Origin: Caryophanon latum
Lineage (GTDB): Bacteria > Bacillota > Bacilli > Bacillales_A > Planococcaceae
Direction of reading: 5' to 3'
DNA: 63,726 nucleotides
Assembly: GCF_001700325.1 (NCBI RefSeq)
Contig: NZ_MATO01000049.1
Span: 1-63,726 of the forward strand
Shown: piece after piece, positions 25,299 through 33,512 of the stretch
Position numbering within the stretch: the first letter of the stretch is position 1
How the letters are laid out: every line of letters starts with the position of its first letter
Made by a program: the position numbers and the translations under genes
Notes under the pieces: generated by a model
The model's database searches: none
Seen by the model: only the letters and a program-made list of their open reading frames with translations
Told to the model about the DNA's origin: nothing

Positions 25299-25778
25299 AT
25301 GTCATTACAAAGCGTACTCGATTATTTCCGCTCGGTGAACAAAGAACAGGACGTGCTGCAACTAGAAAGCAGCAGCGCAACAGTTGACGAAGCTGCGGCT
25401 GCACTTCAAGTTATTCCAGCGCGCATTGCGAAAACGTTATCATTTAAATCAGGCGACGACGCCATTTTACTCGTAGCAGCAGGCGATGCGAAAATCGACA
25501 ATCCGAAATTTAAAGCAGAATTTCAACTGAAGCCGCGCATGCTCGATGCCGAAACGGTCGTCGCGTTAACAGGGCATCCTGTCGGCGGCGTTTGTCCGTT
25601 CGGGCTTGCGACAGACATGGCTGTATATATCGACATTTCGTTGCAGCGCTTTGACACCGTGTTCCCTGCTTGTGGCAGCCGCAACTCTGCCATTGAGCTA
25701 ACGCCTGAGGAACTATTTATGCATGCGAAGGCAGTGCGCTACGTCGATGTATGTAAAGATTGGAACACAACACTTTGA
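25299..25778 (+). CDS. Aminoacyl-tRNA deacylase, YbaK/EbsC (ProX-like) family
   Basis: 159 residues from ATG 25299, with AAAAGGGG upstream; earlier in-frame starts have no signal. A single YbaK/prolyl-tRNA-editing domain, which hydrolyses mischarged tRNA such as Cys-tRNA(Pro) or Ala-tRNA(Pro). Family features: ARIAKTLSFK near residue 45, the GHPVGGVCPFG motif at about 100-110, and a SLQRFDTVFPACGSRNSAIELTPEEL segment near the C-terminus (only part quoted as motif). Substrate preference cannot be read from sequence. Confidence 0.88.
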   Translation: MSLQSVLDYFRSVNKEQDVLQLESSSATVDEAAAALQVIPARIAKTLSFKSGDDAILLVAAGDAKIDNPKFKAEFQLKPRMLDAETVVALTGHPVGGVCPFGLATDMAVYIDISLQRFDTVFPACGSRNSAIELTPEELFMHAKAVRYVDVCKDWNTTL

Positions 25779-25784
25779 CAATGA

Positions 25785-25790
25785 AGGAGT
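25785..25790 (+). promoter_or_regulatory. Ribosome binding site pointing to a non-standard start
   Basis: AAGGAG with eight bases to an ATT codon at 25798. No ATG, GTG or TTG lies in the correct frame at a normal distance; GTG 25789 overlaps the site. Confidence 0.6.
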
Positions 25791-25797
25791 GATTGCT

Positions 25798-26514
25798 ATT
25801 TCTGCGATTACGTTTCAAAACGTTTCATACATTATTGATGAACGCGAGCTGCTACGCGATATGACAGGCACAATCGAGAAAGGACGTATTACGACACTCG
25901 TCGGTCCTTCTGGTGCGGGCAAAACGACGCTACTGAAGCTTTGTAACGGCTTATATAGCGCAACGACTGGCACTGTATCGATTGCGCAGCGCCCGATTTC
26001 AAGCATCGAGCCGACTGAGCTACGACGCTATGTCGGCATCGCATTACAAGCAGCACCGATGATTGACGGCACAGTTTACGACAACTTATGCTTACCGAAA
26101 CAGCTGCGCGGCGAAACGTTGACAAAAGAGCAAGCATATCACTTTTTAGACGATGTGCATTTGCCGCATAACTTATTAATGCAGCAAGCGCGCGATTTAT
26201 CAGGTGGACAGCGACAGCGCGTATCGATTGCGCGCACGCTCGTCAACCGCTCGCCTATTTTATTGCTCGATGAAATTACGTCGGCGCTCGACCGCACTGC
26301 TTGTCGTGAAATCGAAGCGCTCATTCAGCATATTAACGACACATACGACACGACGATCGTTTGGATTACACACAACTTACAGCAAGCATTGAGCATCGGG
26401 CATGATACGTGGATAATGATGGATGGACGGCTCATTGAAGCAGGTCCGTCTTCGCTGCTAACCGAGTCGACTAACGAAGCAGTGCAAGCGTTCGTGCGAG
26501 GTGATGCACAATGA
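25798..26514 (+). CDS. ABC transporter ATP-binding protein, FetA/YjkB type
   Basis: 238 residues. Walker A GPSGAGKTT, signature LSGGQRQRVSIAR, Walker B ILLLDEITSALD and the H-loop THN are all present. It overlaps by four bases a UPF0014 permease, the pairing seen in E. coli FetA-FetB (YbbL-YbbM) and Bacillus YjkB-YjkA, proposed to export iron. The start is taken as ATT 25798, since AAGGAG sits eight bases upstream and relatives begin at this position; the only ATGs lie far upstream inside ybaK. A mutated start or an ATT initiator are both possible. Confidence 0.85.
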   Translation: MSAITFQNVSYIIDERELLRDMTGTIEKGRITTLVGPSGAGKTTLLKLCNGLYSATTGTVSIAQRPISSIEPTELRRYVGIALQAAPMIDGTVYDNLCLPKQLRGETLTKEQAYHFLDDVHLPHNLLMQQARDLSGGQRQRVSIARTLVNRSPILLLDEITSALDRTACREIEALIQHINDTYDTTIVWITHNLQQALSIGHDTWIMMDGRLIEAGPSSLLTESTNEAVQAFVRGDAQ

Positions 26515-27257
26515 CGTATACAGCGCTATCACTTACGCTCATTTTCGTATTCATTCCGTTTGCACTATCGAAAACGTTAAAGCTCGGCTTAGAGAACGAT
26601 ATATTCATCGCCACCGTTCGCTCGACGATTCAACTGCTTGCAGTCGGCTACATTTTGTCGTTCGTCTTCGAGGCAAAAAGCGCGGTTTTCATCGTGCTCA
26701 TGATTACGCTCATGATCGTCGTTGCAACGCTGAATGCACGCAAAAAAGGGCGATGGATTCGCGGCATTACATGGAAAATTGCACTCGCCCTCATCACAGT
26801 CGAAGTCATTACGCAATCTGTGCTGCTCGGCTTTCAAATCGTCCCAGCAACACCGCAATATATCATTCCAATTAGCGGCATGATGATTGGCAATGCGATG
26901 GTCATTTCCGTATTGTTTTTAAATCGCTTCAAAGCAGAAATCGATGCGCGCACAGATGAAGTAGAGCTCATTTTATCGCTCGGCGGCACACCGAAGCAGG
27001 CAATTCATCGCCAGTTAATCGATGCTGTGAAAGCGAGCATGATTCCGACAATTGAAAGCCAAAAAACGATTGGGCTCGTGCAGCTTCCCGGCATGATGAG
27101 CGGACAAATTATCGGTGGGGCTGATCCGATACAAGCGGTGCAATTTCAGCTGCTCATTATTTTTGCACTCCTTACATGCGCTGCCGTTTCAAGTACAATT
27201 GTCGGCTTTACAAGCTACCGCACATTATTCAATGAACGTATGCAATTACACATTTAA
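26511..27257 (+). CDS. UPF0014 family permease, FetB/YjkA type
   Basis: 248 residues, about seven membrane helices, with the UPF0014 hallmarks PISGMMIGNAM, a SLGGTPKQA segment and QLPGMMSGQIIGGADP. It overlaps the ATPase gene by ATGA, so coupled translation. E. coli FetB with FetA raises resistance to iron-linked oxidative stress; metal specificity here is inference. Confidence 0.9.
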   Translation: MTYTALSLTLIFVFIPFALSKTLKLGLENDIFIATVRSTIQLLAVGYILSFVFEAKSAVFIVLMITLMIVVATLNARKKGRWIRGITWKIALALITVEVITQSVLLGFQIVPATPQYIIPISGMMIGNAMVISVLFLNRFKAEIDARTDEVELILSLGGTPKQAIHRQLIDAVKASMIPTIESQKTIGLVQLPGMMSGQIIGGADPIQAVQFQLLIIFALLTCAAVSSTIVGFTSYRTLFNERMQLHI

Positions 27258-27275
27258 CTTTTTGGGGGTTTATTT

Positions 27276-28247
27276 ATGGTTTTACGTAAAACATTTTCAA
27301 CACTCGCAACGCAGCCACAGCTTCAAGCAGCGGCACAAAAATATGGTTTGCAGCTCGGCGCACAGCACATCGTCGGCGGCACGAACATTTCAGAAGCAAT
27401 CGAGCGCGTACAGGCGTTAAACGTCCAGCACATCGACGCGACGCTCAACTATTTAGGGGAGTTTGTAACGGATGAGCAACAAGCAGTCGAAGCAAAAGAT
27501 GCGATTTGTGCGGTCATTGATCATATTGTCGAAGCAAACGCACAGGCGCACATTTCGGTAAAGCTTACGCAGCTCGGCTTACTGTTAGACGTTGATTTTT
27601 GCTATGACAACGTGCGCGACATCGTAGAGCATGCTGCTACGCAAAACGTTTTCGTTACAATCGATGCAGAAAATGAAAACACGCTCGCCATTACGCTCGA
27701 TATTGTCGAGGAGCTACAAAAAGTATTCGATAACGTCGGAACAGTCGTGCAAGCGTATTTACACGATGCACCGAAAATTGCCGAGCGCTTCCAATCGTCG
27801 CGCATTCGCATCGTTAAAGGAGCATATAACGAGAACGAATCGGCTGTATTAAAAGAACCGCTTCATATTGATATCCAATACGTTGAGCTCATCGAATTCC
27901 ATTTATTGCACGGTACATTTACATCGATTGCAACGCATGATGACAACATTATCGACCATGTGAAGCGCTTCGTTGCAGAGCACAGCATTCCGACAAACAA
28001 GTTCGAGTTCCAAATGCTGTACGGCTTCCGAAAAGAATTGCAGCAGCATCTCGCACGCGAAGGCTACAACGTTTGTGCGTACGTGCCATTCGGTGAAGAT
28101 TGGTACGGCTATTACATGCGTCGTTTAGCGGAACGTCCAAAAAATATGTCGCTCGTGACGAAGCAACTATTTACGAAAAAGACGAACACGGCGCTTGCGA
28201 TTGCCGCTAGTGCGTTCATTCTCGGTCGCTTAACGAAAAGAAAATAA
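27276..28247 (+). CDS. Proline dehydrogenase (PutB/FadM type)
   Basis: Monofunctional FAD enzyme of 323 residues oxidising L-proline to pyrroline-5-carboxylate. The barrel motifs SVKLTQLG, IDAENEN, RIVKGAYNE, FQMLYGFR and the C-terminal YVPFGEDWYGYYMRRLAERP (active-site loop with substrate-binding Arg residues) are present. Length fits Bacillus PutB/FadM. GGGGG lies upstream of ATG 27276. No P5C dehydrogenase gene is adjacent. The last about 25 residues form a hydrophobic basic tail (ALAIAASAFILGRL) that may contact the membrane. Confidence 0.93.
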   Translation: MVLRKTFSTLATQPQLQAAAQKYGLQLGAQHIVGGTNISEAIERVQALNVQHIDATLNYLGEFVTDEQQAVEAKDAICAVIDHIVEANAQAHISVKLTQLGLLLDVDFCYDNVRDIVEHAATQNVFVTIDAENENTLAITLDIVEELQKVFDNVGTVVQAYLHDAPKIAERFQSSRIRIVKGAYNENESAVLKEPLHIDIQYVELIEFHLLHGTFTSIATHDDNIIDHVKRFVAEHSIPTNKFEFQMLYGFRKELQQHLAREGYNVCAYVPFGEDWYGYYMRRLAERPKNMSLVTKQLFTKKTNTALAIAASAFILGRLTKRK

Positions 28248-28252
28248 CGAAT

Positions 28253-28291
28253 AAAAAAAGCTGCTATGAGGCGAACTCACAGCAGCTTTTT
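28253..28291. terminator. Bidirectional terminator between proline dehydrogenase and the PH-like gene
   Basis: AAAGCTGCT...CTCA stem pairing with AGCAGCTTTTT; serves the two convergent genes. Confidence 0.85.
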
Positions 28292-28294
28292 CGT

Positions 28295-28843
28295 TTACTT
28301 AAATGACGCGCGAATGCGACGTTTCGTACCTTCTTGTTGCAGTTTAATACCCGTCGCTTGACGATGTGCTTGTTGCATTTGCGCTAGCACTTGCTGCGGG
28401 TCAACGTTTGTCGATTTCGTTAAGTTAATTTGAACGTGCCCACCGTTTTGTGCGTTCATTTCTGCCATTTTACGATGGATTTTTGATAACGAATCCCAGT
28501 ACGATTGTGGATTATGTAAATTCACTAAAATGACTTTCCCTTTACCAAAGTCCGCAATTTTCACCTCGCGCACCTCATGCCATGAAAACGTCTTTTTATC
28601 GTATGAAAAATCCTCATCTGTTACACGTAAGTACGGCGTGTTCGTCATGAAATCTTTGCCAAACACAATTAACATACCGGCGAAAAATGCAATCCCGATG
28701 ACACCGAAGACGATGTTTAACGTCGCTTGTACTTGCAAGCCAACGACAATCGACATAATGCTCATGGCGACCATTACAGCCGATAGCGAAAACATCATAA
28801 TCGGGCGCTTTTTATCGCGTTCAATTTGTTCAATAACTGTCAT
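28295..28843 (-). CDS. Membrane protein with a PH-like domain (STM3941-type)
   Basis: 182 residues from ATG 28843 (GGAGG upstream). Two membrane helices at about 15-65, then a cytosolic beta-rich domain (YLRVTDEDFSYDKKTFSWHEVREV) typical of small bacterial PH-like proteins, and a basic C-terminal tail. The role is unknown in the family. It sits next to the cold-response regulators but with its own start signals and in the same direction, so co-transcription with desR is possible. Confidence 0.7.
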   Translation of the reverse strand: MTVIEQIERDKKRPIMMFSLSAVMVAMSIMSIVVGLQVQATLNIVFGVIGIAFFAGMLIVFGKDFMTNTPYLRVTDEDFSYDKKTFSWHEVREVKIADFGKGKVILVNLHNPQSYWDSLSKIHRKMAEMNAQNGGHVQINLTKSTNVDPQQVLAQMQQAHRQATGIKLQQEGTKRRIRASFK

Positions 28844-28900
28844 ATTGATCACCTCCATTAGTAGTATAACGGAGTAACACGCAAAATGTTATAGTCGCGT

Positions 28901-29512
28901 TTATTTATTCCAGCCTTTTTCTTTAAAGCGCGCAATCGCTTCAATACGATTGCCGACGTTGAGCTTTTCTAAAATAGTGGAAATATAGTTGCGAACAGTA
29001 CCGGCGGATAAATACAGCTCGGCTGCTATTTCCTTTGTCGACTTTCCCTCAGCCACCAACTCCAACACTTGGCTCTCACGCTCAGTTAGCGGATTTTCGC
29101 TATCGTCCTCATATACGAAGTCGACAAGCTCCGGTGCGTAAATACGGCGACCGTCCATAATAATACGGATTGAATTCACAAGCTCCTCAATCGGACTATC
29201 TTTCAATAAGTAACCACGTACACCCGCTTTACGTGCACGCTCAAAATATCCTGGTCGCGCAAACGTCGTTAAAATAATGACTTTGCACGGGTTCTTTTCA
29301 CTATACAGCGCCTCTGCTGCATCTAAGCCGGTTTTAATTGGCATTTCAATATCCATAATGCAAATGTCTGGCTGATGCTCCGCAACGAGGGCAAGTGCTT
29401 CTTCCCCGTTTTTCGCTAAGCCAACAACTTCCATGTCATCTTCCATACTAAGCAACGATTTTAACGCACCGAGTAACATCCCTTGATCTTCTGCGATAAC
29501 GATTTTAATCAT
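28901..29512 (-). CDS. desR: Response regulator DesR, LuxR/NarL family
   Basis: 203 residues from ATG 29512 (AGGAAG upstream). The receiver domain has acidic E8/D9 and the phospho-acceptor Asp54 in CIMDIEMP. The LuxR-type helix-turn-helix (LTERESQVLELVAEGKSTKEIA) is C-terminal. Starts four bases after desK ends. In B. subtilis DesR activates des when the membrane becomes too rigid; synteny with desK and des here makes the assignment strong. Confidence 0.93.
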   Translation of the reverse strand: MIKIVIAEDQGMLLGALKSLLSMEDDMEVVGLAKNGEEALALVAEHQPDICIMDIEMPIKTGLDAAEALYSEKNPCKVIILTTFARPGYFERARKAGVRGYLLKDSPIEELVNSIRIIMDGRRIYAPELVDFVYEDDSENPLTERESQVLELVAEGKSTKEIAAELYLSAGTVRNYISTILEKLNVGNRIEAIARFKEKGWNK

Positions 29513-29516
29513 ATGG

Positions 29517-30650
29517 TCACTTCCTTTTTTGACGAGTAATGGCAACTGGAATTCGAATGTGAATAATTGTGCCTTGTTGATTTGTAAATTGCAGCGTGCC
29601 ATTAATAAATTCTAAGCGCTCGCGCATGCCCTTTAAGCCGCTTCCTCCGATGCCGACTTCTTCTTGTATGAAGCCGTTACCGTTATCTTGAATGCGCAAA
29701 ATAATTTCATCACTCGTTTCATGATACGTAATGTGGCACATCGTCGCGTCGCTATGTTTGACGATGTTGTTTACAGCCTCTTTCATACACATGCTCAATA
29801 CACTTTCCACAAACAAGGACGCTTGCACGTTTTCAAAATCTGCATCAAGCATGAGCTCAATTTCTGCGGCGTCAAGCATTTGACGAATACGAATAAGCTC
29901 GTCCTGCAGCTTCACTACGCGCATATCGGCTACGAGTTCGCGCACTTCCTTTAACGCGATGCTTGCCGTTTGTCGAATTTCTTTAATTTCCTCAATGGCC
30001 TTTTTCGGATCTTTTTCAACGAGACGTGCCGCTAAATCACTTTTTAAGCCAATCATCGATAATTTTTGCCCGAGCGTATCGTGCAAGTCACGCGAAATAC
30101 GTTGGCGCTCCTCGATAACGATGAGCTCAGAAATTTTATTGCGCGCCGTCGTTAGCTCGCCTTGTAAATTTTCACGCTTGTTGCGGTTGTATAGTGTAAA
30201 CGGCAATAGCACGACGCCGATGACCGATAGCACAACAAACGGCAATTGATTTAAAAATAATTCAATATCTATAAAGAAGCCGCCGACAATTGCAATTACT
30301 GTAAAGCCAATATGCAAGCCATACATAATGTAAAAGCCGACCGTATGCTTAATGTTGCCGATGTAATACGCCGTAAATAGCGCCAAGTAGACGTAACCAA
30401 ACATGAGCGTCATCGCAATGTTAATAAGCATTTCAAAACTTATCCACATGTACACAAGCCCCGGTCGCGCTCGTATCGCTAATCGATAAAATAAAAAGTA
30501 TAGTAAAATAAATGAAATGCCAATCGAAATTTCTACCCACGATTGTGAGCGGAAAATGAAGAAAAATGGCAAAACACAAAAAGCTGCCCATACGTAAATA
30601 CTGATCCACGGGCTTTTAGTCGAAATATGTTGCATAATAGCCTCTTTCAT
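29517..30650 (-). CDS. desK: Membrane thermosensor histidine kinase DesK
   Basis: 377 residues. Four to five closely spaced membrane helices within residues 15-155 and no extracellular sensor, as in DesK. A coiled coil leads to the HisKA_3 box (SRDLHDTLGQKLS, His190) and a HATPase domain (NNIVKHSDA, DNGNGF, GSGLKGMRERL). DesK reads membrane thickness and fluidity. The start ATG 30650 has AAGAGG upstream; an ATG five codons later is a fair alternative. Confidence 0.92.
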   Translation of the reverse strand: MKEAIMQHISTKSPWISIYVWAAFCVLPFFFIFRSQSWVEISIGISFILLYFLFYRLAIRARPGLVYMWISFEMLINIAMTLMFGYVYLALFTAYYIGNIKHTVGFYIMYGLHIGFTVIAIVGGFFIDIELFLNQLPFVVLSVIGVVLLPFTLYNRNKRENLQGELTTARNKISELIVIEERQRISRDLHDTLGQKLSMIGLKSDLAARLVEKDPKKAIEEIKEIRQTASIALKEVRELVADMRVVKLQDELIRIRQMLDAAEIELMLDADFENVQASLFVESVLSMCMKEAVNNIVKHSDATMCHITYHETSDEIILRIQDNGNGFIQEEVGIGGSGLKGMRERLEFINGTLQFTNQQGTIIHIRIPVAITRQKRK

Positions 30651-30716
30651 TGTTTTTCCTCTTATTATACCGAAAAATGACTACTTCGTCGGCTCAGCGT
30701 CTTGAAAATACTTGTA

Positions 30717-30757
30717 AAAAAAATAGGCTCTCCACATTCGGGACAGCCTACTTGTTG
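30717..30757 (-). terminator. Terminator between des and desK
   Basis: TAGGCTGTCC / GGAGAGCCTA hairpin with a T8 run, so most des transcripts stop before desKR. Confidence 0.85.
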
Positions 30758-30758
30758 T

Positions 30759-31799
30759 TTACGATAATCGCGCTGAATTGCTTCGCTCTTTAATAATTTC
30801 TTCCGCATCTTTGAACGTTACGAAACGCATACGCTCTGGGTCATATAGCTTGTAGCGTAATGACTCTAAGCTCGTTTTTAACGTAATCGTCGTTGCTTGC
30901 TGAAGTGGTGGGTTTGCTTCGTGTGCTTTTTCTAAGTTGTAGTTTGGCACACGTGGCGCTAAGTGATGCACGTGGTGGTAACCGATGTTGCCTGTAATCC
31001 ACTGTAACACTTTTGGTAATTGGTAGTACGAGCTTCCTTCAACAGCCGCTTTTACGTAATCCCACTCTGACTCTTCTTCAAAGTATGAATCTTCGTACGT
31101 ATGTTGAATGTAGAATAACCAAATGCCTAATGCACCTGCGATAAACATTGTCACACCATGTACAAGTAGTAATGGCATCCAACCAATTGTTAAACCGACA
31201 GCGATTAAAATTCCGAATACTAAAATGTTTGTAATATATGTGTTCATGCGCTCTTTCGGCTTCGCGTCTGAGCGGTTAATGCGGTTTGCTACTAACACTA
31301 AAAATAGTGGTCCTAAGCCAAACATAACGAACGGGTTACGATATAGACGGTACGTTAAACGACGCATCGGTGTTGCCTCTGCATATTCTTCAACCGTTAA
31401 CATGTTAATATCGCCAATACCGCGCTTATCTAAGTTTGAGCTCGTTGCGTGGTGAATCGTATGCTCACGCTTCCATTTTGCATATGGGAATGATGTTAAT
31501 ACACCTGTAATTAAACCTACATAATCATTTGCTTTTTTGTTTTTGAAAAATGAACCGTGTGTGCAATCATGAAAAATGATGAATGTTCGTACGACAAATC
31601 CCGCGGCTAGCACTGCACTTACAACCGAAATCCACGGAGATACATTATAAAATGCATAACCCGCAATCCAAATTGCTAGTAATGGTAGTACCGTATTAAA
31701 AAGTTGTAGCACGCTTTTTCGAGTGTCTGACTTTGCATACGGTGCAACGCCTTTACGCAGTTGCTTCGTCTTTTCCGCATGTGTTGATACTGTTGTCAT
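30759..31799 (-). CDS. des: Acyl-lipid fatty acid desaturase
   Basis: 346-residue integral membrane desaturase with the three histidine boxes HDCTHGS, HTIHHATSS and HHVHHLAPR, and about four membrane helices. In B. subtilis Des inserts a cis double bond (delta-5) into membrane phospholipids on cold shock, lowering lipid order. Order des-desK-desR is the same as there. The upstream region carries an inverted repeat that may be the DesR site. Confidence 0.95.
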   Translation of the reverse strand: MTTVSTHAEKTKQLRKGVAPYAKSDTRKSVLQLFNTVLPLLAIWIAGYAFYNVSPWISVVSAVLAAGFVVRTFIIFHDCTHGSFFKNKKANDYVGLITGVLTSFPYAKWKREHTIHHATSSNLDKRGIGDINMLTVEEYAEATPMRRLTYRLYRNPFVMFGLGPLFLVLVANRINRSDAKPKERMNTYITNILVFGILIAVGLTIGWMPLLLVHGVTMFIAGALGIWLFYIQHTYEDSYFEEESEWDYVKAAVEGSSYYQLPKVLQWITGNIGYHHVHHLAPRVPNYNLEKAHEANPPLQQATTITLKTSLESLRYKLYDPERMRFVTFKDAEEIIKERSNSARLS

Positions 31800-31886
31800 C
31801 GCCCAAAACCCCCTTATTTTTTCTTATGACCTTATCATAATAGCAATTCGTCATACACTGTAGCCATATTTATCATATTGTGCGCA

Positions 31887-31920
31887 TGACAAATGCATAC
31901 ATTTCACATGACATTTGTCA
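31887..31920 (-). promoter_or_regulatory. Inverted repeat upstream of des, putative DesR operator
   Basis: TGACAAATG and CATTTGTCA are exact inverted repeats 16 bp apart, 88-121 bp before the des start codon. The position and symmetry suit a response-regulator dimer pair. Confidence 0.5.
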
Positions 31921-31971
31921 CTAGACTTTTTTAATGGATGTGAAAGCAATTGTTGCTATCGTTTCTTGTCA

Positions 31972-32000
31972 CGTCGAGGCACGCTTTCCACCGAGGTCAA
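31972..32000. repeat. Possible remnant of repeat family B
   Basis: CGTCGAGGCACGCTTTCC resembles one arm of family B (TCGAGGCAGGCTTTCC). No second arm. Confidence 0.3.
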
Positions 32001-32067
32001 CAGATGTTTGTTCAAGCTATCCTAACTGGCGTTCACCTGTTGTTTCAAGCAACTGTTAACGAAGCAG

Positions 32068-32112
32068 CAAAAAAAAGCGTTATCGGACAATAAATTTCTC
32101 CGATAACGCCTC
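32068..32112 (-). terminator. Intrinsic terminator of the M20 peptidase gene
   Basis: GGCGTTATCGGA pairs perfectly with TCCGATAACGCT/C and is followed by T8. Confidence 0.85.
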
Positions 32113-32163
32113 ATTTCGTCTTAAGCTCGTTTTACACAATTCGCTTTCTACACTACCTCTAAA

Positions 32164-33336
32164 CTAAATAGTATAATTTACCGGTGTCATCGCTGGCTTG
32201 TTGCTTAAGCGCTGAATGACCTTCGCGAGCAAGTACGTGCGCTCTGTCAATGTCGGAATGTCTAAATATTCATCGATGCTATGCGCACCACCACCTACTG
32301 GACCTAAGCCGTCGATCGTTGCAACGTGTACACTCGATGTAAACGATGCGTCCGAGCCGCCACCTGTTGCGACATCCTCAATTGCTAAGCCAATTTCCTT
32401 ACCTGCTTCACGAATGTGCGCCAATAAACTTTCCGTCTTGTCGTTTTTAATAACCGGATAACGATTAATGCCACCGACAAGCTCGATGTTCGTTCCTTCA
32501 ATATGCGGCTTTGCACACACTTTGCGCACTGCTTTATCAATTAATGTACCTTGATGCGGCTCAGTAATTCGCACATCGATCGTTGCTTCGGCGTACGGTG
32601 ATACGACGTTTGATGCTTCGCCACCACTAATGAGTCCTACGTTTACATTTACGCCTTCTTCGATTCCATTTAACTTTTGTAGCTCAATAATTTTGTAGCA
32701 AATTTCCTCAATCGCACTAATCCCTTCCTCAGGTGCGATACCTGAATGTGCTGCCTTGCCGTACACACGCAACGTATACGTACCGCCACCGCGACGTGCT
32801 GAAACGAGCGCTCCATTTGCTCGTGCAGGCTCCATAATGAGGGCGTAATCTTTGCCGAGCGCGACGTTTTCAATGACGATTTTTGATTTGTGCGAACCAA
32901 TTTCCTCATCGCTATTTAATACGATGTGCACGTTGCTGTAACTTTTTTCATCACCCATTTCAACGAGCGCTGATAACGCGGTTAGCAGTGCAACTTGGCT
33001 TGCCTTCATATCGATAACGCCTGGACCGTAAGCACGTGATCCTTTAATCGTAAACGGTCGCTCCTTCGCTGTGCCTTCTGGAAATACCGTGTCCATATGC
33101 GCGACAATGACGATGCCTGGTCGCACCGTTTCTTTATGGCGAATAATTAAATGATTGCCGACGACATCCTCCGTCGCAACGTCAACGATAAAGCCGAGCT
33201 TCTCGTATTTTTGACGCAGCATATGTCCGATTGCATCGACGCCTTTTTTGTACTTGCTTCCTGAGTCTTGATTCACTAATCTCTCTAACAGCTGAAGCAT
33301 TTCCTGCTCCCTTGCGTAAATGGCTTCCTTTAACAT
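32164..33336 (-). CDS. M20 family metallopeptidase (glutamate carboxypeptidase-like)
   Basis: 390 residues, di-zinc peptidase. Metal ligands: AHMDTVFPEG (His, Asp at about 82-84), GVIDMKA, the general base and bridging Glu in NSDEEIGS, and a late His in GGGAHSIDEYL. The central dimerisation domain contains GKAAHSGIAPEEG. Closest in motifs to the CPDG2/M20A carboxypeptidase branch, which removes C-terminal glutamate or acts on N-acyl amino acids. No signal peptide, so cytosolic. AGGGAG precedes ATG 33336. Monocistronic with its own terminator. Confidence 0.88.
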   Translation of the reverse strand: MLKEAIYAREQEMLQLLERLVNQDSGSKYKKGVDAIGHMLRQKYEKLGFIVDVATEDVVGNHLIIRHKETVRPGIVIVAHMDTVFPEGTAKERPFTIKGSRAYGPGVIDMKASQVALLTALSALVEMGDEKSYSNVHIVLNSDEEIGSHKSKIVIENVALGKDYALIMEPARANGALVSARRGGGTYTLRVYGKAAHSGIAPEEGISAIEEICYKIIELQKLNGIEEGVNVNVGLISGGEASNVVSPYAEATIDVRITEPHQGTLIDKAVRKVCAKPHIEGTNIELVGGINRYPVIKNDKTESLLAHIREAGKEIGLAIEDVATGGGSDASFTSSVHVATIDGLGPVGGGAHSIDEYLDIPTLTERTYLLAKVIQRLSNKPAMTPVNYTI

Positions 33337-33462
33337 AAAAATCGCTCCCTATAGTGCTTACGTAGTTAATTTAGTTATCTAAAAATTCCAACTTTTATAG
33401 TGCATTGTAAAATACTATTCCCACTTTTACAAACTTCGAAAAGTCCTTATATAGAAACAGTA

Positions 33463-33503
33463 AAAGGCGTGATAAAAGCCAAAGATGACTTTTACCACGC
33501 CCT
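33463..33503 (-). terminator. Intrinsic terminator of yitJ-metH
   Basis: GGCGTGGTAAAAG / CTTTTATCACGCC hairpin followed by TTTTA. Confidence 0.8.
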
Positions 33504-33512
33504 CGTCTTCTT

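Noticed and set aside
28530-28877. Plus-strand ORF of 115 residues opposite the PH-like gene
   Set aside because: Shadow frame of a gene with better start signals and domain structure.
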